From: Naematelia aurantialba
Taxonomy: Eukaryota; Basidiomycota; Tremellomycetes; Tremellales; Naemateliaceae
Direction of reading: 5' to 3'
Length of the DNA stretch: 64,000 bases
Assembly (NCBI GenBank): GCA_021527695.1
Contig: JAKFAO010000002.1
Location: 1,612,501-1,676,500 of the forward strand
The stretch's first letter is position 1; every line of letters begins with the position of its first letter. Under the pieces are notes generated by a model, which was given only the letters and a program-made list of their open reading frames with translations, ran no database searches and had not been told where the DNA came from. The position numbers and the translations under genes are program-made. Below are positions 41,697 to 53,815 of the stretch, piece after piece.

Positions 41697-42641
41697 GACC
41701 TCCAGACTCTACCATAAATCATAATACGCACAAGATCTCACTCTCATGCATGCTGTATATCTTGACATTGATGAGGACTGAAGCTCCCTCCAGTCAGTTC
41801 CGAGCTCTGCGCTTGCCCTCGTCTGCCCGGGACGGCCCGACATTGTGGTCAGGTCTTGAGCTTGGTTCAGCTGGGTCCCTTTAATTTCGAAAGATTCCGT
41901 AGTAGTCCACGTCGACAGGGCTTCTTGAGTCAGCCCCGCCTCCCGGAACTCCCAAGAGGTCGAGTGATCCCTCGCAGTTATACAGGCGACCCCAGATAAG
42001 GGACTACAAGGTGGTGAGACGCTTCGCTGCTGCGCTCATCGATTTCACCCGTTAGTTGCACCAGAGCCTGTCGAACAGACTCCAGGTCCTTGTGGGAACA
42101 GACGCCGCCAAACAAATGAGTTAGACTTACAAGGACTACTAGGAGTAGTGAAGAAGACCTTTCACGCAGCGGCACCGGAGCGTTGAACAAGAGAGTAGTG
42201 GCGAAAGCCTCATGTCACACTGATGGTTGCGAACGGGTTGCACCGGAATGACCCTCCAAGCTATCGGGAGGATGTATCTGGGTGTGGGGATAGTGCCTCT
42301 ATCTGCGTTGCGACGCTTCTTACAAATGACCTCCAAGGAGAGAACAAGCCGTGCAGTACAACTAGGTAGAACGCTGCAGCCTCAGAAAGAGCCGGACATT
42401 TCCGCCCGGTCGTCGTACCTGTGAGCAGTTTGGTGCTCTCTCGACGAAGTTGCATGTCCAAGTCTAGGTGGGATGAGACTCATGGCAACCGCCCTTGCAT
42501 TGTCTCACAACCGCAGCATCGCTTGAGCACCATACCATGTCCCAGTGGAACGGCATGTGATCCAAAACCGTACTGTGAAGTTCGGACCGATGCCGACTGC
42601 GGTCTCCCGCAGTAGCTCAGAATTTCTAACCGGCAAGATGC
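41697..42641. other. Intergenic, convergent; possible unrecognised small gene
   Basis: 945 bp between the 3' ends of the nuclease (+) and the tetraspanin (-). On the minus strand a possible exon pair occurs: GTAAGTCTAACTC (donor with adjacent branch-like motif, near 42115-42130) and CACAAG, followed by DLESVRQALVQLTGEIDERS, which looks protein-like. I could not build a complete model with a start codon, so no CDS is called. Confidence 0.35.
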
Positions 42642-43820
42642 CTAGACGAATCCGCCTCCGCCGCGTTTCTGATCAATCTTAGCGAAACGAACTTCGACTT
42701 TGCGCTGGTAACAATCAGCTCAAGGCGACAACAATCCGAACAGACAGGGTGCCAACACTGCGCCATAAACCGCTTTGGGCGTGCCCGGAAGCCGGCGAGC
42801 ATGGTGCTCACCTGGTTGATCACGCAAATCGTAGCGAGGAACAAACAGACTAGCAGCGCCTCGAAGCCGTACAGCGAGGTGAAGATATTGTTGAGGATGA
42901 AGTCGCTGCCTGGGGATGATGAGGCAGTCACTAGATTGATTCAGTAATGCTGCCTCGGGTGCACGCCTTTCATAATACGAAAATGAGACAGGGATTCCCA
43001 AGCAGAACAGCATGCCTAAAAAGTGGGCAGTTGTAGGTCCTTCACCGGTGTTTCCAGACTGGTAGTGTGCCCCGTTCCAGAGTCGTGGCGGAATAACATG
43101 CTCACGCTGCAGCTGACATCCCACCTGCTTAGCCGCGGTAGTCGGGTCGGCACAAAATCCTGAAACCGTGGAGAAGCCGCCACTAGAGGTGCCATTCCTC
43201 CGCGATTGTCAGCTTCAGCAGTCCATGGGCGGGTGGACATACCAGTAACCACAGCAGGAAAACTGAAGGATTTCAGCTTGGCCAACCTCCTCACAGACAA
43301 AGTCTAGTCACCATGTTTTGGATTGCTTCCTGAGTCTGGGCAGTGGCTTTGTCCCAAAGATCGGAGTATTCCTGAAGCTGGCGTAACGAGAAAATCCAAA
43401 TGATCGTTCCAATCTTTCCCAAGTGGTTCTTTAGCCTCACGACTGGTGCTGAGAGCAGAAAGATGGGGAGCGCTCACCATCAAGGTAACGAGGATGCATA
43501 ACAGCAGCCATGCGTTGAGGACGGTCAGACCAGCTGTTCTGTCCTTCCTTTGTAGCATCGCCGGGACCGATATCAAGTTTGCAATGAGATACAGAATCCC
43601 GACCGCGATGCCGACTATGGGATGTAAGTTGACTTGTCGGGGACAGATTGCGTAGACCCTGCATACCTTTCTCATCAAATTTGGACACATAGAATGCGTC
43701 TAAAACATGCGTAGACATGGTGAAGATGACGGATGCCACAATAATCACAACCCCCGCCCCAAAGACCAATAGATCAAGGAAGGCCCACAGAACAAGCAGC
43801 CTGTCAAACTTGAGTCTCAT
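42642..43820 (-). CDS. Tetraspanin, fungal TSP2-like
   Basis: Four-TM membrane organiser. It starts MRLKFDRLLVLWAFLDLLVF, then GAGVVIIVASVIFTMSTHVL (TM1). Next exons give VGIAVGILYLIANLISVPAM (TM2), RTAGLTVLNAWLLLCILVTL (TM3), the large loop with SLEYSDLWDKATAQTQEAIQ, and FSCCGYCGGFSTVSGFCADP, the CCG signature of tetraspanins, with further Cys in AAKQVGCQLQREHVIPP. TM4 is FILNNIFTSLYGFEALLVCL. The last intron joins CVINQ to RKVEVRFAKIDQKRGGGGFV-stop, a typical cytosolic tail. The start is the first ATG before TM1. Loop exons near 42990-43300 are small and partly inferred. Fungal tetraspanins act in infection structures and cell integrity; the role here is unknown. Confidence 0.85.
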
Positions 43821-44299
43821 GACCGGGGACAAAGAAGACTCAACAGGGGGAAGCGAATGCTGAGGCAGAGCGTCTACTGATCACTGCGGAAAGGAGCAGA
43901 GCCAGCTGCTGACAGAAGGCAGTCGTCGGTGTGCAGGTTGACTGGCTCAGTGGGGCTGGTCTTTTGAGTCACTCGTTATACTCGTACTTGAGCCATGGCT
44001 TGACGACCGTGTCCGAGCTGGATATTGCCGACTTCGTCATGCCGCGTTGCTGGGGTGTGTTTCCAAGTGACAGTTTCAAAGATATTCTTCCCAACGGCGT
44101 CATGATCTCGTCCCCTGGATACGAACCTGAGGGAGCCAAGGATTTCACAATCCAGTATCTGACAGATATGCACGGCAATAGCACAACATATCAGAGTTCT
44201 ATCGATTCCTGACGTTCTGGACCATCCAACTGTGAACAAAGCACAGTTTCCACTTCGATGCCTGCAGGGTAAGACTTCACTGCTACTAGGTATCTCGAT
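43821..44299. other. Intergenic upstream of tetraspanin
   Basis: 479 bp between the tetraspanin start and the stop of the large minus-strand gene. ORFs on both strands here show no family features and appear to be chance. It should contain the tetraspanin promoter. Confidence 0.4.
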
Positions 44300-47200
44300 T
44301 CAAGAGCCCCTTGAATCCTCTCTGAGCGATCCACGACTCTGGCTGCGCGCCAACCCCCCCTTATCTATCCCCTTCAAGATCCCGGACTCCTCAAAACTTT
44401 TAACGAGATCTCGGACGCTAGGACTTTCCTTCCCTCTTCGCTGGCTGTCGTATAGTATTGCGATAGGTTCTGGTCTTTTAGAGGGGTGGGATGCGGTGTC
44501 AAATAGCGCTTGGAGTGCTGACGACCGCCGGGAAAGGGGTGGACGAAGTGGTGGATACAGCGGAGCTGTGGGAGTTTCGACCAAAGGCAACATCGGGTAA
44601 ATCGGTGCAGTAAGCGGTGTTTCCAGTGATTTCTCAGCCATAAGCGACCTGGTACACGCAGGATACGGCTCCAGCGGCTCAATCTTCTTCGTTTCGTTCG
44701 CTGACAGCGTGACTGACTGATTCGCCACTTGCCACATCTCCGCCTCCCGTGTCTCTTTCTCCTTTCCCTTCCCGTCGGTGGCCTGCCCTTGCAAATTCGC
44801 AGATGGACTTGTTTCTTCGCGCCTTGATACATCTCCCCACGCCCAATTTAGGGCACGTCGGATCGTACTGGGCGGCACTATCGAAATGACGCTCGACTCC
44901 GCTTGTTCAGGGGTAATGTCCCTTTCCAGTCTCTGTCTCTTGGCCTCTGACTTATTGCTACACGTTGCCGTAGGCTTGTTGGAAGTGTTCGCATGTGCCA
45001 CTCGCTTTTCTAGTGCTTTGACGCGAAGGAGGATCATCGATCTGCCAATCAGTTCGGATCTGGATTTCCCGAACTTACCTGTCCCATTCTCCCCCTACAG
45101 CTACAGTGCCTCGCGATGCCTCAGCTGCTAAAAAAGCATTCACGACACGCTCATTGTCCCAAACCGGGGCTAAGGGAGCTTTCGATCCGCCTGAAGCTCG
45201 CAACATCCACCCGAGCAACCCTGATGACGCCGGGAGAGGTTTCACTTCACGCTGTCTGACCCAAGCCTCGCGTTCTGACCTGAACACCTTCTCGAGGCGT
45301 TTCCAGTCAATAATGCGCCATGGCCGCTCTGCACTACACTCATCGGCCAGAGTGGCTTTAGTTGTGGTGATGGCGGAGACTGCTGATGGGTGCCGGCGAT
45401 GTCGTCGCTTTCGTTTGCCCCCAGGTGTCCGCTTCCATCCACCCGGCAGCAGAATCTCATTCTCGTCGCTATCTGACGAAGCACTTGCATTGGCCCTCGC
45501 ACTCAGTACAGACATACTGCGCCCACGGCTCGCAACGATCTCGAGTTCAGCTTCGTGCAAAAGCTCGTCCTTGTTAAGTTTGCGCCCCGAATCGAACGAA
45601 GTGGCGGAAGACATCTCGAAGTTCCGCGATCGGCTCCGAGACCGTCGAAGGGTAACTGGATTGCCTGAACCAGATGCGGCAGATAGCACTCCATGCTCAA
45701 TGTAAGCATGATTCTGCGCCCGGTCAGCGGGTCATCTTGAAAACTCCTTAGCCGCTCACCAATTTGAGGATAGCTGCTGCTCGAGCCGCCGCTTTCGGAT
45801 CAAGCGAAGACACCTCGACAACAGAACGCATGTATTCGTTGGGTTCCTCTTTTCCCTCAATCGCTGTTGCATCGTCAATCTCTTGCTCCAGCGACACCCT
45901 GTGGGAGCTCGGAATTACATCTTGCGTCTCCTGAGATCTCGGGCTCGATGTGGGCATCCGGTCTGAGGGTCGCGATAGCCGATTGTTCGATCTGGACGAC
46001 TGATATCGAGGCATTGATTCCCCTTTCACGACAGAATTCGCCACGCGAGCGCGGTCTGTGTGTGATGCAGAGAGGTCGTCAAACAAGGACATAGGCAGTG
46101 ACCGAAGCATTGAGTCCTCCGTACGCGACGCAGATGCGAAAGGTCTGTGATCCTCGTCCCTTAGCGCTGAAGGAGAACGGAGACCTCGCTCGTTATGCGG
46201 TGGTTCGTCATTTTTACCCGCATCTGCCACTCCATGAATTATAACGGTCTCATCCCGCTCAACTTTCACCACTCCTCTATTGATGACCTTGATTACTATC
46301 TTATTTGAGGGTTCCGGTGCGTGTTCCGCTACATGCCCAGGACCCACACAGCCGTTGTCCTCTTGATTATCTTCATCTTGCTGGTCGGTACGACTGTGCC
46401 GAAAGATGGTTCGAACGACAGGTAGGTCGCTTGCCGGCGGGCAATCTTGGGCGACAGCCTCCAGGCTCGCTTGCCTCTCTATTTGATCAGATGTCGCTGA
46501 TTGTTCGATAGAAAAACCGTTGTTTTCTGGTTGACACTGGTTCCAAAGGGAAGGCGAGTCTTGGGCCGCAGCAACCACATGGGTGCATTGCTCGTTGCAG
46601 CTGTCCACGTGTTTCGAGATCTCGACAGCTAGTTGGTACCCCTGTTCCTCGTCTGGCTCAGCTATCGCATCCGTGGAGCGGGCAGAAGGACCGTTTTGGA
46701 TTGTTGAGTGGACAACTACTGAAGTGCCGGAAGTCTGTTCGGGCTGGTCTGGCGATGCAGTTGTCAAGCAGTGGGTCGCTGCATTGAACGTTTGCGCAAA
46801 TAGTTGTGGTGGTTGGTGGGCTTGTACGGCACATACCAATTCAACGGCTTCACTGGTCATCACAGGCGCGGCAGCCGTGTTCTTACTGGTAGAGACGTGT
46901 GGGGTATCCAGGGTCGAGACAGGGAGCGCTTCTGTCGACATGGGCTGCGAGCCATCTCCATTTGTTCGACTGACCACAACCCGACAATTGTCAGTGTCTG
47001 CTTGGTCATCCACGTCTTCGAACGACAAATCGTCAATCGCCACATCATCTGCTATATCACATCCTGTCGGTTCAATCGAGATATCCCACTGTCCTTCTTC
47101 GGCCTCCTGGGTAATGTTTGCTGCTTCATCGGCATCTCCAACGTGGACGCTGTCCCAGAGCTGCTCCGTTAGAGAAACTTTTCTGTCTACCTTGATCCGA

Positions 47201-49635
47201 CAGTCTTCCTCGGTATGGATCAAGGGTCTAGGAGTATCGCAGACAAGACTGATTTGACCAGCTTTGGACGACTCCGTGAGTAGGTAGAAAGGTGCCTGGG
47301 CGCGGGTTCTAGAGATGGGGACCACAGGCGAAGGACTGAGCGCGAGTGTGCGAGGTAATACGCGTCGATTCGAAGGCGGGGAGACTGGCGGGGTAGTAGA
47401 CAGCAAATCAAGTGAAGGCGCGATTGGCTTAGGCGACTGCCATTTCGGGCTATCGAGGCGGTGCGGCGAAGCATTCTCATTGCTCTCACAAACCGTACTG
47501 GCGACGATCAACTTGTCTGGGTCCAGTCTGGATGCCTGGTGCCGTTCAAAGGACTCAAGAAGACCTCTTCGATCACTCGTACCATTTGGATCCATAGTCC
47601 GCTTGACGGGCGTCTCATCGAGCCGAGTTTCGCGGACGTCATCGTATTCGGCGTGATGAGGATTGCTTGCCGATGTCAGTGTTTGCACGGCGTCTGAAGA
47701 CTTGGTCTGGTCAAGTTGCGGACTCGACGCTCTCTTTCCCGTCGTTCCCAAGATTCTTGCAATGCTTTCGAGGACGTCCTTTGGAGATGCCATCGGGGGT
47801 ACTGCCAGTGGAATAGGTTCAGCGGGCGCTGAGATAATCTTAAGTTTCTCGACTTCCGATGTAGAGCGCGTAGACCGAGCTAGGGAATTTGAGGATGGGC
47901 GCGATGAGATGTCTCTAGTCCATGTCTCATCATTCGTCGGTGCTCTGGGACTGGTCGGTAACCGTTCGGCACAATGAGGGACTGCAATTCCAAGACCCCA
48001 GATAGGTGAGTCCTCCACTCGTTCTTGTACCGATAGTGTTTGGACTGTAACAGGTGAAAGTGCTACCTGCCTATCGACCGGCCGCAGAATCGTATTCTCT
48101 TGGCACCGTTCAATCCGGTCATCCGAGAGAACGTCGGTGTCGTCGTCGCTCGCCCAAACTTCTATAGGATCACAGCGTTCCGTCTCGTCGAAAGGCTGTT
48201 CGGATGAGTGACGCTCACTATCTGAGGTATCGTCCAGGGGGTTCTCTGTCACCTGTTCGGGGAGGAATTTAGGCAGTTCGTTGTCATTTGTAGTTCTCGC
48301 ATCCGTCTTGCTCGTAATATCGATCATCGTTTCGCCAGCTCGTTGCAGGGCCGCTTCCAGACGCCTTGAAGCGCCACTGCCAGGTATGATACCTTCTAGA
48401 TGCTCATCGGGGCCCTTTAGCAAGAGCGGATCATCACCGTCGGTAGCTTCAACCATCGTTGGGGTGATACCGAGCCGTCTGCCCTTGAGCGCTTTTCTTG
48501 CAGCAGGTGTGAGGGAGCCTGTGGACATTCTTGGCCCGCGTCGGGCAGACGATACGGTCCTTGGAGTTGATTGCCGCCGGCGAGTACCTGCACTAGATCT
48601 ATGCACATGTCGGGCTACGGCAGGAGCGGTGGCTGGGATTTGGCGATTTTGTGAAGAGCGGCGTCTGGAGGGAGTGTGGACTGATGGGATCGGTTCTGGT
48701 GGTCTGGGCTTGGGAGTACCTTTGGCGGCCGCAGGAGTTATGACTATCTCGACTCTGTCCCTAGCTGCAAATGGTGATTTGAGTCGGATTGGCTCCTGCA
48801 TCGAGGCGCTCTCCTCGAGGCGTGGCGACTTTTTCTTTCTCGGATTGGGTGAGATATAGGTAGGTGGAGGGAGAGAGGACCTGCGAAGGGGCGTGTCCCA
48901 TCCAATACTCTCCTCCATGCCTTTAGGAGCTTCGGAGACTCGTCTCGGCGGTGTAGGAGACGGTCTTGCTCGTATACGATTCTGCGTAGGGACCGGCCGG
49001 GGGGTTGGAGGTGGGGACGACTGCTCGTTGGCCATCGAAGAGGGCGGAGTGGGAAGCAAACGGCTAGTTCTGTGCCCCTCGCGACTGGGTTTCCCTCTCT
49101 TAGGCTTGGGAGCTTTGGCAGACTGGAACAACATGAGAAACTGTCGCTCTTCATCCACACGTACACTTACGGAAGTGTCTTGACTATCCGCCGGTGTCAT
49201 CAGCCTCCCCAAGGTGAGCGATTCGCTCTCCTCTTCGCTTGGATCTGTCTCGCTTAATAATGAATCTGGCGGTCCGATATCAAAGAGCAAGGTATCGTCG
49301 TCGTTGATCTGTAAAGGCATGGACACTCTTGGATGTGGGGGTCGGTTCGTCTTGATCGGATGGGACGCTAGCCTGGCCTTTGGAGCTGCCTGCACAAATC
49401 GAGATAGTGAGTGCGGCACCATACCGACTTTGGAATGGGCCGTCGGAGGCAACCGCCCCTCGAGATTGTCATTGCGCTCGCCTAGTGGTGTGCGTTTGAT
49501 AGCTGGTACTTGCAGTCGGTCCCGTTTGTGGGTTGCCAGGTCAGTCGGTCCTGTTGCCCTGCCAGCAGCAAGCGACGATGAGATCCGCGGCCGACCAGGG
49601 GTCGGTGGGTTAGGTGCGCGAACGTCTCGAACCAT
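44300..49635 (-). CDS. Large disordered protein of about 1,740 residues, possibly nuclear, unknown
   Basis: Exon 1 (45755-49635) encodes about 1,290 residues from MVRDVRAPNPPTPGRPR. Intron 1 (GTGAGC..TTGAG) joins LDPKAAARAAAILKL to HGVLSAASGSGNPVTLRRSR. Intron 2 (GTAAGT..CAG) joins GGEWDR to SMILLRVKALEKRVAH. Almost all of it is Ser/Pro/Asp-rich and predicted disordered, with many SP/TP sites. Near residue 45, KRTPLGERNDN fits the APC/C destruction box RxxLxxxN. The one folded-looking region lies in exon 2: PWRIIDWKRLEKVFRSEREA, SSGLLGWMLRASGG and VWDNERVVNAFLAAEASRG, preceded by a basic stretch (GKRKRRHRRHP) that suits a nuclear localisation signal. I recognise no family. The layout suggests a cell-cycle or chromatin scaffold, but this is inference. 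Confidence 0.8.
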
Positions 49636-50027
49636 GACTGAGATGGGGTGAGCTGCGGCGAGAGAGATTCGGATCTAGGGACCGTTGTTGATGATGTTTA
49701 CACGTCGGCAACAGCAGCCGGGCTCGGCGAACACTGAAGCCTACTCGAGTCCCCTCGAGTAGTTGTCCTTCTCCGCGAACGTCTCCTTGACTGTCGAAGG
49801 AGGTATCAGGATGTGATGTGTATCGATACTCGAGCGTGCATTGACAAGTGTCAAATGTTGATGCCAACAGGGAGTTGAGAAAACAAAACAGTCACGACCA
49901 GTTGTAATCAAAGAGGAGGGATCATTTAAGGATTCCCGGAGCCCATTGGGCGTTCATCCTCCCTCCCTCTTCTCCTCTTTCCCTTCCTCCATCTGCCAAG
50001 ACGAGGGGGTTGTATATTCTCCCAGAT
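49636..50027. promoter_or_regulatory. Divergent promoter region, large disordered protein and RXT3
   Basis: 392 bp between divergent ATGs. The half next to RXT3 is pyrimidine-rich (CCTCCCTCCCTCTTCTCC near 49958-49976), as in other 5' UTRs here. No gene seen. Confidence 0.45.
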
Positions 50028-53000
50028 ATGCCACCACCTCCCAACCCACCGCCTTTCCAACTACCCCCATCGACGCCCATTCCCCCCATGCACCCCTACA
50101 ACAAGCTGGTTCCAGCTCAGCAACCTACCACCGGCGTACCACCAACGAGTGCGCCCCCTGGTCCGTCGGGACCCTCGGCACGCCCTCCGAGCACTGCGTC
50201 CACTGGATTGCGGCCCAGCTATGGACTGATGACGGAAAGAGAGAGGGAAGCGCAACGCGAGCGTGAGAAGCGAGGTAGGTGCTGTCTAGAATAGCGAGAA
50301 GCAGCAGCTGATCGAGATGCAGACCTTCCTAAGCAATTCAGCCATCACACGCCAGTTGCTAGGCCTACCAGCGAATCTGCCAGTCATACGGTCACCGGAC
50401 CACATCATCACCATCATGCTGCCGCTGGGAGACCGACCCATCATCATCATGCTCCTGGCACGTCAGCTACGCCCACCGTACCTCCGGCACCTGCCACGGG
50501 CAGCATTGCCGGACCCGCACGGGGATACAGTTCGCTGAATCGTCTAGGATCGGGATACGGGATATTTGGGGCTGGTTTTGCTGAACGCGAGAGGCGCGAG
50601 CGGGAAAGAGAAAGGGAGAAGGAACGAGAGCGAGAAGCTAAAGCTATGCCTCCTTCCGTTGAGACCTCGCCTAATCGGTCGACTACGGCAACTTTTCCTC
50701 GTCCTAGTCAGCCGCCGTCACCTACAGCCTCGCGCTCAGTACCGACGCCACCGACATCTGCTTCAACAGCTGGAAAGCCTTCCGTTTCCCCTCACATGAC
50801 CACGGCTCAGCACCGACCCAATCTCCCGTTACCCAGCCTCTCGACGCTCGCAGGTATCGGAACGCGGTCTCTTCCTTCGCCGTTTGAGCGGGATGCTCGC
50901 GAGCGCTCCACCTCGACGTCTATGCAAAAGTCCCCGGCAGTCACCCCGTCCGAACCAACACGTGACACCACACATCACCGCTCTGCCTCTAGCTCTTCCA
51001 GTCGAGGCGATGCCTCAAGCGGGATGACGCCGGCTAATGCTCAGGCGCCTTCACCAAAAGGTCCCGCCGCGCCTCCTATTGTGCGCTCTCTGTTCAGCGG
51101 TCCACCACCCCTAGCTCAAACCCCTCGAGACTCTGCTCAACCCGCTCGATCACCCGGTGATCCCGCCATCCCTGTGAATAAACCAGCTCAAACCCCCGCC
51201 GCCTCAATTCAGGCCAGGGCCGGGTATGCCTACGGGAACGGATACTCTTCCGGGTTCGGAGGGGGATATCTTGCCAGCTTCGGCGGCCCGTTTGGGACGT
51301 ACGGTAATTTCGGCTGGGCAGACAGAGAACGCCGGGAGAGGGAAAAGCGGGATCGAGAGCGAGCGGAAGCCAGAGATAAGGAAGAACGTCTCAAAGCGGA
51401 AGAACGGGATCGGGAGCGCCAAGCACAGCTTCAAGCGCAGGCCGATCGTGATCGTCGACAGGCAGTCGGTCAAGAGGCAAAGCCCTTTCTACCTCCTCGA
51501 CAAGGGGGATCGTATTCGGATCCTTACCGTCGACAACCGAACACAACCTATGAAGCCAAAGCTATCGAACCTCAGGGTGCTGGGGTTCGGCGACCTGCCG
51601 AACCGGATGCATCTGCTCTTTCGCAGGTAGCGCCTTCTCGTGAACCGCGTCCATATACCTACACTGCCAAGTCAGACCCAGCAGCGGCAGCGGCCGCAGC
51701 CGCCAAGGAGTTGAGCGAGCGCGAGTACAAGTATACCCCTCGGGACACCAAACGGTCGCGCATGGACGCTGCAGTTGAGGAAGCTCATAGACGTGGCTCA
51801 GTATCCAAGAACAAGCGCCGCAAAGAGGACACTCGCTCGCCAATTCATGCACCGTCTCCACGAGACTGGGCAGCACTCACCCGGGAGGTGAAGAAGTGGC
51901 CAGAAGTGCGCAGCTCAGCTGTCGAGGCTTGGCTGAAGACGGTAGCGGATTTGAGCGTGGTAGTTGGAGAAGAGATCTACCGCGGGGCAGACTGGACGCT
52001 CGCACGCACGGCGAGCACCCGCTCAGAAAGCGAGGGCGGAATTGTCCGCGTTCGAATTAACAGCGCATTTCTGGGTTCGGGATGGATACTCCGTGGCGAG
52101 AGGGGCTGGGACGAGGCAGCTTTGCTACCCTCCAAACCGACGGAGATCACGCGCCGTCTCGAAAAAAGCGGTGCATGGGGCACAGATGTTTACACGGATG
52201 ACTCAGATCTGGGACTCGTGCTTCTTCATGCTGGGTGGTTGAGGTGGGCTCGAGAGCCGACAGACGCGCCGCTTGTCAACAAGCCGCCGCCGAAATCGAG
52301 TGAAGCTATGATTGTGACAATTCGAGTCGTGCCGAGACTTGTTCACTACACCGGGAGAGAGCGCAATTCCGTCAAGACGCGAAATTGGGGCAACGGGCAC
52401 GATGGACGGAGCATTGTAGTGGAGGGTGTCCAGCGTATCACGGTATGTCATCAATATTGGTGTATCTGGTCAACGCTGAAGCTCTCTATAGGTGACAAAG
52501 AAGCTTTTGGATAGGAAGATATCGAGGAAGATGCGGATGACGGAATACGCCCAACAGCGGCTTGCTGTGCTTGGCCTAACTGTGCGGCGACGGACCTTGA
52601 AGGAAGATGATGACACGTCCGATGAGGTGGAGCGAGATGGTCAAATTGGCGATGAGGAACCAGGCTTGATGTGGACCAACGACGGCGCAGTGTACGTCCT
52701 CGCTCAACGAGCCGCTCTGCAGCTGCGCTGATTCGTGTGACAGGCTGAGGTACTGCCCTGACGCATTCCGAGATGAGATGTCATTGACGATGGATGAAGA
52801 AGCCGAGACCAAAAATATTTCTACCCACGATCTCTACCTGGTCTCCACAGTGAATTCAGAAAAGTCAGTCATTTTAACGACAAAGATCCCCGATGCACTC
52901 GTATTGACATGACTCTATCAGGTACTTGCTTGAATATTCAGACACCGGTCTGGCTTGTCCAGTCGTCCTGCGACTCACTCAACTGGAACCGACCCGCAAA

Positions 53001-53141
53001 GTCGTTGCGGACGACTTGACCGTGGAACAGGTCGTTTGGGTATCCGAAGGACTCGTGGTCCGCCTTGATGGGTCCGAGGGGAAGGAAGGGTTACTGTGCC
53101 CTATTGATGGATACTTGTGGAAACCACGCCAGGCATCATAG
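50028..53141 (+). CDS. RXT3: Rxt3-domain protein, Rpd3L histone deacetylase complex subunit
   Basis: Component of the large Rpd3 deacetylase complex that represses transcription. The N-terminal half is Pro/Ser-rich (MPPPPNPPPFQLPP) with a His-rich tract (HHHHHHAAAG, then THHHHAPG) and two Arg/Glu-rich coiled stretches (ERERREREREREKE; RERREREKRDRERAEARDKE). The Rxt3 domain is at the C-terminus: AALTREVKKWPEVRSS, RVRINSAFLGSGWILRGERG, WGTDVYTDDSDLGLVLLHAG, then AMIVTIRVVPRLVHYTGRER and NSVKTRNWGNGHDGRS, a segment specific to this family. Downstream exons give VTKKLLDRKISRKMRMTEYA, and the last exon LLEYSDTGLACPVVLRLTQL, ending YLWKPRQAS. The start is the first ATG of the Pro-rich frame; at least four introns occur. 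Confidence 0.9.
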
Positions 53142-53815
53142 CGATGACGTCGACCCGGGCTGGGAGCTTGGGTCGCCTGGGACGGCGTAGACTGCGAATC
53201 CGAACAACGGGTCTTCTTCACGGGCCAAAGATGACTCGTTTGCGAGCTAGATGGAATCACTGGTAGTGAGCTGGGGGTACAAGTTGACGATGACTGCATT
53301 TGAGATTGTTGTCCATGATCTGTAGAGCTGGATGACATTCTAGCTACCAAGTCTCAGGCACCGCCAACACGCGTCATCACGTTTGTTGCGGATCTGCCAC
53401 TCAAAACTCTGCGTCTAACACGTCCCATTTCGTTTGTCCCCAGTTTGCAGTCACAGAGTCATCACAAAAACCTCAATCAGGCTCTCTCGACAGGAGGGCC
53501 CAAGGTTGGCGATTGCACGTTATTCCAAACATTTGATAGGGGTCTCTTCAGCTTCGACGAGCTTATTCATCGTTCAAGGTCATCGATTCTTGTTCGTCAT
53601 TCGTAACTCGATAGTCAGCCACACCAACCATTCATCCCGTCGGCGTCCCATCCACTGGCCCCTCGACCTTGAGGCACCTCACTAGCTTGTACAGAAGTTC
53701 CCGTCTCCTTTTGGGCTGTTCGATAAGCCCTTGTTCTCTGCGCCTGCCAGCGGGATCTGACCGAACACTCTACTCTCCTCGCTCCTCTACTAGCGCACAG
53801 CCTCATCGTTTCGCC
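53142..53815. other. Intergenic between RXT3 and DUF4336 gene
   Basis: 674 bp. A minus-strand ORF (53338 down to 52979) is Ser/Thr-rich but overlaps the end of RXT3 and looks like an antisense shadow. The last 200 bp are C/T-rich and suit the promoter and 5' UTR of the next gene. Confidence 0.4.

Noticed and set aside
43931..44212. 93-residue plus-strand ORF
   Set aside because: No family features or homologous motif; sits in the tetraspanin promoter and looks random.
46583..47257. 224-residue plus-strand ORF, and similar ones at 48281-48859
   Set aside because: Shadows of the long minus-strand disordered protein; no start context or introns of their own.
52979..53350. Ser/Thr-rich minus-strand ORF
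   Set aside because: Mostly overlaps the last exon of RXT3 and has no recognisable domain.
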